Notes under the pieces: generated by a model
Told to the model about the DNA's origin: nothing
Database searches by the model: none
The model's input: the letters and a program-made list of their open reading frames with translations, nothing else
Translations under genes and position numbers: made by a program
Part shown: positions 32,896-39,306 of the stretch, piece after piece
Layout: each line of letters opens with the position of its first letter
How positions within the stretch are numbered: the stretch's first letter is position 1
Virus record (IMG/VR): IMGVR_UViG_3300036853_000149
Span: 1-41,203 of that record
DNA from: a virus
Direction: 5' to 3' (one strand)
Length of the DNA stretch: 41,203 nucleotides

Positions 32896-33225
32896 ATGGT
32901 TGCGCGTCTCAAGGTCTCGAAGTTTGAAAGCTGGGTCCGATCCTACGGCGTGCAAAGGTTGTCGGTGACGTTGACCAGGAGCGGCGAGGAATATTCGGCG
33001 TCCTGGTCGGCGGTGTATGGATGGTTGCGCGGCGAGCACGCGCCGCGCCGGGCGAAAGCTCGTTTGATGGAACAACTCTCAGGCGGCACGGTCACGCGGG
33101 CCGACATTCAACAACACATAGCGCAACGGCGCAAAGAAGGGACTAGCAATGAACGATGCAACGAGGCGGGAGCTGGGGTTCTCACTACTCGGCAAACAGG
33201 TATACGCACCGACAGACGAGACTGA
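32896..33225 (+). CDS. YdaS/Cro-like HTH protein
   Basis: 109 aa with GGGAG ahead. VSKFESWVRSYGVQRLSVTL, then SWSAVYGWLRGEHAPRRAKAR and LSGGTVTRADIQQHI: the HTH and 'AVYxWxxGxxxP...a..i...sgG.vt..di..H' ending are diagnostic of Cro/YdaS-like phage regulators. The HTH is rather diverged (an insertion SGEEYSA between helices). Residues after about 85 run out of frame with the next gene (77-base overlap). It may be the antirepressor or Cro counterpart for the palindromes seen at 25542 and 34828. Confidence 0.65.
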   Translation: MVARLKVSKFESWVRSYGVQRLSVTLTRSGEEYSASWSAVYGWLRGEHAPRRAKARLMEQLSGGTVTRADIQQHIAQRRKEGTSNERCNEAGAGVLTTRQTGIRTDRRD

Positions 33226-33544
33226 GAAATTGACCGGCCCGTGGGTCGTGAGCCTGCTACATAACAACGGCATGGTGCAGTTGTCGTGTCCGTCGTGTGA
33301 GTGGGGTTCCGGCGGGTCGTTCGATCCGTCTGTGCTTGTCATCGCGCCCGCCGGCGAACAACGGCATCACGCCGAACATGTTACCGACGACCGACTGACC
33401 GAGTTGAACGATCAACCGTCAGCCCGCACCAGGCTCGGCCGCGGGTTGGCGGCCGAAGTCGCCAACGCGCACCAGGACCTGGCCAGCATCGCGGCCGAAC
33501 TGCTCGCCTATCGGGCCGGCACGCGGCAGCGTCACGGTGGCTGA
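33149..33544 (+). CDS. Hypothetical early protein
   Basis: 131 aa. Contains LSCPSCEWGSGGSFD (one Cys pair) and a helical end RLGRGLAAEVANAHQDLASI. N-terminal strand-rich half (PWVVSLLHNNGMVQL) resembles a small beta domain. Starts within the HTH gene with GAAGGGA upstream. Unknown. Confidence 0.6.
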   Translation: MNDATRRELGFSLLGKQVYAPTDETEKLTGPWVVSLLHNNGMVQLSCPSCEWGSGGSFDPSVLVIAPAGEQRHHAEHVTDDRLTELNDQPSARTRLGRGLAAEVANAHQDLASIAAELLAYRAGTRQRHGG

Positions 33545-33740
33545 GGACGCGCCCGTGTTCCGGCCCGATGCGACGGTATGCATCAACTGCCGATCGTATC
33601 GGGCGCTCGATCCGACGCGCGGCCAGTGCACCAACCCCGACGCGCAGACACCGGTGTTTGAGAACGGGGAGCGCATTTGGCAGGCAGCCCAGCCGGGCGA
33701 GTCGTGTTTGCTCTGGCAACCTTCGGAGCGGCGCCGATGA
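33537..33740 (+). CDS. Small four-Cys protein
   Basis: 67 aa, GTG start. CINCRSY (C-x2-C), GQCTNP and ESCLLW give four cysteines suited to a zinc or iron-sulphur site. Short proteins like this ('C..Cr.......g.C........f...W.....p.sC..w') are common in phage early regions; function unknown. Overlaps both neighbours. Confidence 0.65.
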   Translation: MAEDAPVFRPDATVCINCRSYRALDPTRGQCTNPDAQTPVFENGERIWQAAQPGESCLLWQPSERRR

Positions 33741-34147
33741 AAGAGCCCGTAGACCATATCGAGCGGCCGCGGTTGCCGTGGCGATCGCCTACGGAACCGG
33801 CGCTGACGGAATGCGGGCATGACGTCGCACACGTCAAAACACTGTCGCGGGCCGCGTACTTCCAACGCCTGAAGGACTACGGGCGCCAACGCACGGGGTT
33901 GCTGACCTGCATGACCTGCATGACCACCGCCGGCCGGTGGCCGACGTGGGACGAGGATCCGCGCCAGGCCGTCGCCCGTGAGGTCAGTTGGGAATGTCTA
34001 TGGAACGGCGAACGCGGGCATCGCTTGCGTGACGAGCTGGTCGCGATCGCCGGACTGATCGAGCGGCACCGGGCCGAGTTCGATGCGATGTTGACCGAGA
34101 TCGAAGCGCGGCGGGCATGGGTCGAACGCAAGGGCAACAACCGATGA
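33737..34147 (+). CDS. Hypothetical early protein with CMTCMT
   Basis: 136 aa. LTCMTCMTTAGRW (Cys pair) within an otherwise helical protein; C-terminal coiled coil LIERHRAEFDAMLTEIEARR. The Cys-pair segment begins RRQR-like and ends WPTW. Coupled by ATGA. Unknown. Confidence 0.6.
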   Translation: MKEPVDHIERPRLPWRSPTEPALTECGHDVAHVKTLSRAAYFQRLKDYGRQRTGLLTCMTCMTTAGRWPTWDEDPRQAVAREVSWECLWNGERGHRLRDELVAIAGLIERHRAEFDAMLTEIEARRAWVERKGNNR

Positions 34148-34566
34148 CCCGCCGCGGCACGCGCCAACAGTGGGCGATGTTGGTCCGCGATCGCGAGCCC
34201 GGTGTCATCGCACCGCCACCGATCACGGCCGTCTGCTCGCTGTCGCGGCCGCGCGGAATGAACAAGATTGAACGCCGGTACTCCGAACACTTGGAACTGC
34301 GGCGCCGGGCCGGTGAAATTGTTTGGTGGGGTTACGAATCGATCAAGCTGCGCCTGGCGACGCGAACCTACTTCACGCCGGACTTCGCCGTGCAACCGCC
34401 GATCGGCAGGTTGGAGATCCACGAGACCAAGGGGTTCTGGCGCGAAGACGCGAGGCTGAAGATGAAGACGGCGGCCGAGCTGTTCCCGTTCCGCTTTGTT
34501 GGGGTGCAGGACGGCGGCCGCGGCGCGTGGCGATTCGAGTACTTCGGCGAGGTCGGGCCGACATGA
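34144..34566 (+). CDS. DUF1064-type PD-(D/E)XK nuclease
   Basis: 140 aa. MNKIERRYSEHLELRRRAGE, FEY-like YESIKLRLATRTYFTPDFAV (Tyr-Thr-Pro-Asp), then EIHETKGFWREDARLKMK (E-x-K motif) and FPFRFVGVQ. This is the DUF1064 layout of phage endonucleases: 'YtPDF.V.......E.KG.....ar.k.k......p..f'. Asp of PDF, Glu and Lys of ETKG supply the metal site. A role in recombination intermediates or DNA degradation is inferred. Met at 34258 is a possible later start; the ATGA overlap at 34144 is favoured. Confidence 0.85.
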   Translation: MTRRGTRQQWAMLVRDREPGVIAPPPITAVCSLSRPRGMNKIERRYSEHLELRRRAGEIVWWGYESIKLRLATRTYFTPDFAVQPPIGRLEIHETKGFWREDARLKMKTAAELFPFRFVGVQDGGRGAWRFEYFGEVGPT

Positions 34567-34886
34567 GACCAACGTCTCAGTCCGGGAAGGTTTGGCCGCA
34601 CCGTGCCGCGATCGCCGGGCACTGGATACGCATACAGGGGGCGGGAGATCCGGCTTATAGTGCCCGTCAGCGGCCGATCCAGCCGGTCGCGACGTCGGCA
34701 GGGCTCGCCGGATCAACCGGCGCCACCGGCGCCGTGCGGCGATGCTTTCCGGGGAAACCTGGCCGCACGGGCAACCCCGGCGCCACCGGGCCGGCGGGCC
34801 CTGCCGCGGTTTGTTTGTCAAACCGATCACAAACGTTTGTGTTCAGAACGTCGGCGGGGACTGAACCGTGCGAGGCGATCGCATGA
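34563..34886 (+). CDS. Collagen-like Gly-X-Y protein
   Basis: 107 aa. Four Gly-X-Y triplets (GLAGSTGATGAV), a five-residue break (RRCFP), then six more triplets (GKPGRTGNPGATGPAGPA). Its ATG overlaps the preceding stop and its stop overlaps the following ATG, as with all its neighbours, which supports a real gene. Collagen-like repeats in phages are usually in tail fibres; in an early operon they are odd. The N-terminal half is low complexity with RQRPIQPVATS. The frame could also be a by-product of GC-rich repeats (GGCGCCACCGG twice). Confidence 0.5.
   Translation: MRPTSQSGKVWPHRAAIAGHWIRIQGAGDPAYSARQRPIQPVATSAGLAGSTGATGAVRRCFPGKPGRTGNPGATGPAGPAAVCLSNRSQTFVFRTSAGTEPCEAIA
34828..34841. promoter_or_regulatory. 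14-bp perfect palindrome, operator candidate
   Basis: CACAAACGTTTGTG, preceded at 34808-34824 by a GGTTTG/CAAACC hairpin. Both are AT-rich against a GC-rich background and lie 40 bp before the next start. A regulator site or RNA structure is likely. Confidence 0.45.
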
Positions 34887-35131
34887 GCGGCCTTCGGTTC
34901 ATGGGCGACCCGCGGCGCATCCTCTGGTCGAGCAAGAGCCCGCAGGAAGGTGATCCGACGTGTCTGTGTTCCTACTGCGGCGCCTGGATACCTGACAACA
35001 CCATAGCGCTGCGGTTGTGGAAGGAAGAAACCAACCCTCGCGACGTGTTGGAGGCGCGCTTCTGCGATGAGTGCGCCGAGAATTGCTTCGGCATGTCCCG
35101 GCCCGGCCCGTGTGTGGGGTGCGACGAGTGA
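34883..35131 (+). CDS. Small zinc-ribbon protein
   Basis: 82 aa. C-x-C-x2-C (CLCSYCGAW), CDECAENC and CVGC: about seven cysteines arranged as one or two zinc knuckles. Start overlaps the previous stop. Likely nucleic-acid or protein binding. Confidence 0.7.
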   Translation: MSGLRFMGDPRRILWSSKSPQEGDPTCLCSYCGAWIPDNTIALRLWKEETNPRDVLEARFCDECAENCFGMSRPGPCVGCDE

Positions 35132-35358
35132 ACGAGCAACCGCTGTCGATCTGGACCATCTACGACCACCCGCGCGACTTCCCTGACGCCTACGTCGCGC
35201 GTCGCGCCGAGATCGGCGCCGGTGTCGTCGGGCACACGTCAGACACGGTCACCGACCAGGACCTCGAGAAGATCCGCGCCGAGTTTCGCCAGCGTGGACT
35301 CGTGCGGCTACCGCGCGCCGAATCCGACGATCCCGTCATTGTTGAGGTATGGCTATGA
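35128..35358 (+). CDS. Small early protein, GTG start
   Basis: 76 aa; GTG overlaps the previous stop. IWTIYDHPRDFPDAYVARRA is a pattern found in short phage proteins ('iyvIYdrP.DfP..yvvR.w'), ending VIVEVWL. Helical middle. Unknown function. Confidence 0.65.
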   Translation: MNEQPLSIWTIYDHPRDFPDAYVARRAEIGAGVVGHTSDTVTDQDLEKIRAEFRQRGLVRLPRAESDDPVIVEVWL

Positions 35359-35582
35359 CCGACGACCAACGCACCGCGATCAACCGAAACCTGCAGGCCG
35401 ACTGCCAGGACAAGGATTACAAAATCCAGGTCCTGCGGCTCGCGCTGAGCGAGTCCGTCAAGTTGCAATCGCACTACGCCGAGCTGCTCAACATGCATGA
35501 CAACGGCCGCCGGATGCGTTTTGCCTCGGCCGACGAGTGGATCGAACGTCTATCAAAGCTCGGGACGATCCCGTGCAGGTAA
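35355..35582 (+). CDS. Small early protein
   Basis: 75 aa from ATG 35355 (GAGG eight bases ahead; an ATG two codons earlier is possible). Helical (QVLRLALSESVKLQSHYAELL), then NMHDNGRRMRFASADEWIERL, a motif common at the C-terminus of small phage proteins. Unknown function. Confidence 0.6.
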   Translation: MTDDQRTAINRNLQADCQDKDYKIQVLRLALSESVKLQSHYAELLNMHDNGRRMRFASADEWIERLSKLGTIPCR

Positions 35583-36292
35583 ATGTTAGTGTCGATACGT
35601 CCGGGCTCGATCGCCTGGCCTCGCGCTATACCAAAAACCTGGCGTATAGCACGGCGCAGGCAATCAACGACGTTGCCCGCACGTCGCAAGAACGTATCCG
35701 CGCAGGCCTGCGCCGAACCATGCACGTTCGCAAAGCGGCCTTCATCGATCGAAGCGTCAAAATCTTCGTCTTCGCCAATGTGCAGGCGGTTCGGCCCTAC
35801 GCTGAGCTCGGGATCGACAACAAGACCCGGCTGCTACTGAGTTTGTTTGAGAAAGGCGCGATGCGCACGGCGTTTGTGGGTCGCGACGTCGCCGTGCCAA
35901 TCACGGGCCGGCCGGCGCGGCTGTCGCCAACGGCATCGGTGCGGGCGGATCTGACATTTCAACAGCTCGCGTTTCACAAAGGCCGCGTCACCGAGGCCGG
36001 CCGTGCAGTGTTGAAAGAACGCCGGCGCGCGGGCGATCGCTCGCGCAAGTTGACCGGCGGTTATTATTTCTGGCAGGGCGCGCAACGGACCTTCATCCTG
36101 ACTGGCACCGCACGCCTGCCCTATGGCGGCGTCTTTCAACGCATCGGGCCGAAGCGCGGCGACATTGTGTTGCTCTACGCCTTCAAGCCGTCCGTGCGCA
36201 TCGCGGCCGCGCTCAATTTCGTCAACACGACGCAGGCGACGTTCAACGGGGAGTTTCAATACGCTTTCCAACGTCGATTCTATCGCCTATGA
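35573..36292 (+). CDS. Minor tail protein Z-like (gpZ)
   Basis: 239 aa, GTG start. Matches prophage minor tail protein Z features: N-terminal helices AQAINDVARTSQERIRAGL and VRKAAFIDRSVKI, then LVSL-like LLLSLFEKG, VAVPITGRPARLSPT, GVFQRIGP, RGDIVLLYAFKPSVRI and a C-terminal LNFVNTTQATF. In lambda gpZ completes the tail end that meets the head. Here the gene is about 28 kb from the structural cluster along the transcript, amid early genes. No strong ribosome-binding site, so expression may be by coupling. Confidence 0.75.
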   Translation: MQVNVSVDTSGLDRLASRYTKNLAYSTAQAINDVARTSQERIRAGLRRTMHVRKAAFIDRSVKIFVFANVQAVRPYAELGIDNKTRLLLSLFEKGAMRTAFVGRDVAVPITGRPARLSPTASVRADLTFQQLAFHKGRVTEAGRAVLKERRRAGDRSRKLTGGYYFWQGAQRTFILTGTARLPYGGVFQRIGPKRGDIVLLYAFKPSVRIAAALNFVNTTQATFNGEFQYAFQRRFYRL

Positions 36293-36510
36293 ACCAGGAG
36301 ATCCGCCAGGACGTTTGCATAGCCTGCGGTTCGCACGCCTGGCATTACTGGCCGTTCTGCGAGAACTGCGCGCGGTCCTATGTGTGGGAGGTCGGAGAAC
36401 TCCACTCGTGCGCGTTGTGTGATCTCGGATTGCCCAGGCAACACGGGTTGCATGTCACGACGTCCGGCGGATACGCCGGCCGGTGTTCCAGGGAGGCTAT
36501 TGCGGCATGA
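36289..36510 (+). CDS. Small zinc-binding protein
   Basis: 73 aa. CIACGSHAW, CENCARSY and CALCDLG form three Cys pairs. Coupled to gpZ-like gene by ATGA. Similar to zinc-ribbon early proteins at 29184 and 34883. Confidence 0.65.
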   Translation: MNQEIRQDVCIACGSHAWHYWPFCENCARSYVWEVGELHSCALCDLGLPRQHGLHVTTSGGYAGRCSREAIAA

Positions 36511-36725
36511 TCGACGGCGACTATTCAAACATGCGGCAGACCAGGTTCCGCGTACACATGCGCAGTGCACCGGGAATGTGGGCTCAATATGACGGGTATG
36601 TCGATATATCGACGTCCTCGGCGCAGGATGCTTTTCCCGCGGCCGTGCGCCAATTGGCGCGTACCAGTTTTCCAGATCGTCCTTCAACGAGCAGTTGGCG
36701 CTTAGAACGGATAGAAGTTCTATGA
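36507..36725 (+). CDS. Small beta-rich early protein
   Basis: 72 aa. RFRVHMRSAPGMWAQYDGYVDISTSSAQDA, likely two strands then a helix (AVRQLARTSFPDRP). Possibly RNA/DNA-binding; no motif. Overlaps both neighbours. Confidence 0.6.
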   Translation: MIDGDYSNMRQTRFRVHMRSAPGMWAQYDGYVDISTSSAQDAFPAAVRQLARTSFPDRPSTSSWRLERIEVL

Positions 36726-37123
36726 GCGCCGACGACGATACCAACGTGGGGCCGTGCTGCGGCTGTGGCGTATCGGGCCGCCGGCGCGACCACAACCCCG
36801 ACACGGGCGAGTTCACCTGGACGCCGCTCGCGCGAAACATTGTTATGTATGACTTCGAGGCGCCGGCCGGCTTCACCGGTTGGGCTTGCGTGGTCTGTGA
36901 TCTGCCGCCGCACGGCGCGATCGCGGTGTTGTGCGATCGGTGCGCCGAGAACGGCGTCGAACCGAAGTTCATTTGCGGCGGCAAGTACGCCACCGAAGGC
37001 GTGCGCGTCAGTCTGGACGGCTACGAACGCAAACCGTTCCATCACAACACAGACAAACACCCTGAACTGCAATACCAGGCACCGGAGGAATTCGAGGGGG
37101 AACAATGGGAGCAAGAACTGTAA
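36722..37123 (+). CDS. Cys-rich early protein
   Basis: 133 aa. CCGCG, CVVCD and CDRC give several metal-ligand pairs; GKYATEGVRVSLDGYERKPF follows. Composition fits a zinc-binding protein of two knuckles. Function unknown. Confidence 0.65.
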   Translation: MSADDDTNVGPCCGCGVSGRRRDHNPDTGEFTWTPLARNIVMYDFEAPAGFTGWACVVCDLPPHGAIAVLCDRCAENGVEPKFICGGKYATEGVRVSLDGYERKPFHHNTDKHPELQYQAPEEFEGEQWEQEL

Positions 37124-37233
37124 CGAAGGGCGCCGGTATCGCACCCGCGCCGCGGCAGTTGGATATGTTCCGCCGACCAGGTCGCGCCAAGAAGATCTCA
37201 CCGAGGCGATCGCATGCACCGCGACGCCGATAG
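37105..37233 (+). CDS. Very basic 42-aa peptide
   Basis: ATG with GAGGGGG five bases ahead, overlapping 19 bases of the Cys-rich gene and 20 bases of the next. Thirteen of 42 residues are Arg or Lys, with GARTVTKGAGIAPAPRQLDM then a basic tail. Basic phage peptides of this size often bind nucleic acids. Existence rests on the ribosome-binding site only. Confidence 0.4.
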   Translation: MGARTVTKGAGIAPAPRQLDMFRRPGRAKKISPRRSHAPRRR

Positions 37234-37432
37234 CGGCGACCGTTCGCTGTGGGCCTATGCGCGCATCCTGGCGAGCGCAACGGCCGTTGTGCTGGGCCTG
37301 GCGCTGGTGTTCGACGTCCGCGCGTGGTGGCTGTCCGTGATGGCTGTCTGCGTGCTGGCCGGCTATGCGGTGGCGGCCCTGCGCATCGCGCAACGGATGA
37401 TCCGGCGACACCGGGCGGCGCGGAACAAATAG
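37214..37432 (+). CDS. Two-TM membrane protein
   Basis: 72 aa. ILASATAVVLGLALVFDV and WLSVMAVCVLAGYAVAALRI form two TM segments with a short turn, and a basic cytosolic end RRHRAARNK. Could be a holin or exclusion protein, but it lies far from the lysis genes. Last gene of the early operon. Confidence 0.65.
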   Translation: MHRDADSGDRSLWAYARILASATAVVLGLALVFDVRAWWLSVMAVCVLAGYAVAALRIAQRMIRRHRAARNK

Positions 37433-37475
37433 CCCTTTCCGATCACGTTGTTCTGCTCTGTGCGATGCCTCCGAA

Positions 37476-37498
37476 CGTGGCACCACGCGCGATTTTTT
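37476..37498 (+). terminator. Weak terminator-like hairpin
   Basis: CGTG-GCAC-CACG (37476-37487) and six Ts (37493-37498). It lies 45 bp after the last early gene. Stem is short. Confidence 0.35.
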
Positions 37499-37690
37499 CG
37501 GGTGTTGTGATGCGACGCACGAAGGCGCGTTGTGCTATGCGCGGAACCAACACCGGATGACGTCGGGCGACCAACCTGTCGAAGTCCAACACACGGGCGG
37601 AAAATCGCGGCTAGTCAGGGGCTTGGGTCCTTCCGAGGGGGTGCCGGCTCGCGGGTGCCGGCGGCCGCGGCTTGTCGCTAGCGTCCAATA
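37499..37690. other. Non-coding stretch before GGTTACC array
   Basis: No gene is evident. GGGTGCCGG occurs twice 17 bp apart near 37638-37663. The region could contain the cos site expected near the small terminase gene of a gpA-type phage, but no cos signature is recognisable by eye. Confidence 0.3.
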
Positions 37691-37736
37691 TGGTAACTAG
37701 GTTACCAGAGATCGGTTACCATCCGCGCCGGTAACC
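37691..37736. repeat. Array of four GGTTACC half-sites
   Basis: TGGTAAC-TAG-GTTACCA (37691-37707, perfect) followed after 6 bp by GGTTACC-N9-GGTAACC (37714-37736, perfect). All four arms share (G)GTTACC. Twenty-two bp before the next ATG. An operator or cosB-like protein array is the simplest reading. Confidence 0.75.
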
Positions 37737-37757
37737 AACACCAGCGGAGCGAAGTCG

Positions 37758-38048
37758 ATGACGCGGCGGTTTGCGGAATTTGTCGTGACGACGGACGACG
37801 GCGAGCCGGTCGGCCTGCCCGCGGCCGGCACGCCTCACGCGCGCGCGTTGGTCGGCGTGCAGCGGTGCTGCGACCAGGCCGTGCTGGTGTTTGCCACGGG
37901 CGAACGCGAGGACACCCACTCGATCGAGCGCGGGCACGGTGTTACATTCCCGCGCGGCCGCGGCGGTGAAGTGGTTCGCCTGCTGTCCCCCAGCAGGAAG
38001 GCCGGTTCAAATCCGAGCCCGCCGCTCCGACCCGTGCCCGCGACCTGA
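37758..38048 (+). CDS. Hypothetical protein overlapping the tRNA-like element
   Basis: 96 aa, ribosome-binding site GGAGCGAAG. First 65 residues (FAEFVVTTDDGEPVGLPAA, VLVFATGERED) look protein-like; the last 30 (SPSRKAGSNPSPPLRPV) coincide with the tRNA-like element and are low complexity. Either a short gene with an RNA in its end, or coding only in part. Immediately before the ParB-like gene. Confidence 0.45.
   Translation: MTRRFAEFVVTTDDGEPVGLPAAGTPHARALVGVQRCCDQAVLVFATGEREDTHSIERGHGVTFPRGRGGEVVRLLSPSRKAGSNPSPPLRPVPAT
37960..38026 (+). tRNA. tRNA-like element, possible D-arm-less Gly(CCC)
   Basis: Acceptor GCGGCGG / CCGCCGC pairs perfectly. Anticodon arm CCTGCT-GTCCCCC-AGCAGG with 7-base loop, U33 and anticodon CCC (37987-37989). 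T arm with loop TTCAAAT inside an exact B-box GGTTCAAATCC (38004-38014); the stem has a bulged A. Between acceptor and anticodon stems there are only 12 bases (TGAAGTGGTTCG, an A-box-like string lacking the 5' D-stem), so the D arm is missing. After the discriminator U comes CCG, not CCA. It may be a decayed or unusual tRNA. Confidence 0.35.
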
Positions 38049-38051
38049 CAC

Positions 38052-38585
38052 ATGGACGCCGCCGGCCTAGCAACCAGACTCGGGCACCGGCTGACGTACT
38101 GGCCGATCGACAAACTCAACCCGTATTCGGGGAATGCGCGCACGCACTCGGACGCGCAGATAGACCAGATCGGCGCCTCGATCCTGGAGTTCGGATTCAC
38201 CCGGCCGATCCTGGCCGAAGACAACGGCGACATGATCGCCGGCCACGGGAGCCTGCTCGCCGCCAAGAAGCTCGGCATGACGGAGGTCCCCGTTGTCGTC
38301 CTGACCGGTCTGACAGAAGCGCAACGGCGCGCGTACATCCTGGCGGATAACCGTCTGGCGTTGGAGTCCGGTTGGGACGAAACCGTGCTGGCAGACGAGC
38401 TGCGGGCCCTCGAAGCGGACGACTTCAATCTGACGTTGTTGGGGTTCAACGACGAGGAACTGGCGCAGTGGATACCACCCGAAGGGGCCGGCGAATTCGC
38501 CGCGGGCACGAGCGGCCAACAAGGCAAGTTAGATCAGCGGACGCCGATCATCTGCCCGAACTGCAAACATGAGTTCTTCCCCTGA
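38052..38585 (+). CDS. ParB-like nuclease-domain protein with Cys end
   Basis: 177 aa. ParB/Srx N-terminal fold: PIDKLNPYSGNARTHSDAQI, GFTRPILAEDNGDMIAGHG and RAYILADNRLALESGWDE. This 'ParB-like' type usually accompanies phage DNA modification genes rather than partition. Near the end, LDQRTPIICPNCKHEFF has one C-x2-C pair like half a zinc ribbon. Its 3' end overlaps the mom-like gene by 17 bases, so they act together. Enzyme or adaptor role is inferred. Confidence 0.85.
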   Translation: MDAAGLATRLGHRLTYWPIDKLNPYSGNARTHSDAQIDQIGASILEFGFTRPILAEDNGDMIAGHGSLLAAKKLGMTEVPVVVLTGLTEAQRRAYILADNRLALESGWDETVLADELRALEADDFNLTLLGFNDEELAQWIPPEGAGEFAAGTSGQQGKLDQRTPIICPNCKHEFFP

Positions 38586-39207
38586 ACTGCGGGTCGATTG
38601 GGCAACCCACGAGGCCGCGGTCTACGCGGCGAAGCACTGGCACTATTCGCGATCGCTACCACCGGGGAAAACAGTCAAGGTCGGCGCCTGGGAGGCCGGC
38701 CGTTTTATTGGTGTGGTCGTGTTCTCGCGCGGCGCGACGCCAGAGATCGGTTCCCCGTACAAACTCGATCAGACGGAAATCTGCGAGCTGACACGGGTCG
38801 CATTACGGGACCACGTCGCCCCCGTGTCGCAGATCATTGCGATCGCGCTCAAGTTCCTGAAACGGGTTGCACCTGGTCTGCGCCTGATCGTGTCGTTCGC
38901 TGACACAGCGCACGGTCATCACGGCGGGATCTACCAGGCGGGCAACTGGCTGTATGCCGGCGCGACCGAAACGCACGCCTTTCGCGTGAACGGCCTCGTG
39001 ATACATCCGAGATCATTGCATAGCCGCTACGGCATCGGCGGTCAGTCGGTGCCGTGGCTGCGTCAACACGTCGATCCGAAAGCCGTGCGGATCTCCGCGG
39101 GGTTCAAACACCGTTACTTGATGCCACTCGACCCGGCGATGCGCGCACAGATTGAACCGTTGCGCCGCCCGTACCCGAAGCGGGCGCCGGACCTGACGCG
39201 AGTATGA
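38569..39207 (+). CDS. mom: Mom-like DNA adenine-modification protein
   Basis: 212 aa, homologue of phage Mu Mom (GNAT-like fold), which converts adenine to N6-(methylcarbamoyl)adenine and shields virion DNA from restriction. Visible: AAKHWHYSRSLPPGKTVKVG, FSRGATPEIGSPY, CELTRVAL, SFADTAHGHHGGIYQAGNW, HPRSLHSRYG, and a C-terminal RYLMPLDPAMR. All the blocks of the family are present, in order. In Mu, translation needs the zinc protein Com; here the ParB-like partner's C-x2-C end overlaps the mom start. Start ATG 38569 lies inside the previous gene. No restriction methylase is present in the genome. Confidence 0.9.
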   Translation: MSSSPELRVDWATHEAAVYAAKHWHYSRSLPPGKTVKVGAWEAGRFIGVVVFSRGATPEIGSPYKLDQTEICELTRVALRDHVAPVSQIIAIALKFLKRVAPGLRLIVSFADTAHGHHGGIYQAGNWLYAGATETHAFRVNGLVIHPRSLHSRYGIGGQSVPWLRQHVDPKAVRISAGFKHRYLMPLDPAMRAQIEPLRRPYPKRAPDLTRV

Positions 39208-39306
39208 TCAGGTGTCCTAACAGATGCTGCGGTGTTGACTCCTTATATATAGGCGTTTTCACAGTGCCCGCGCCTCGGCCGCGGCGCGAGTCCGTATGAG
39301 GTTGTT
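39208..39306. promoter_or_regulatory. AT patch before terminase genes
   Basis: TTATATATAGG (39243-39253) and TTGACT (39235-39240) in a GC-rich background suggest a promoter for the terminase and late genes. The hexamers are not spaced canonically. Confidence 0.35.

Noticed and set aside
37758-37957. ParB-like gene read as plasmid partition system
   Set aside because: No ParA-like gene and the ParB-like protein belongs to the modification-associated type next to Mom.
39235-39240. TTGACT as a full sigma70 promoter
   Set aside because: No -10 element at 16-18 bp; the nearby TATATATA is too close, so only a weak regulatory region is listed.
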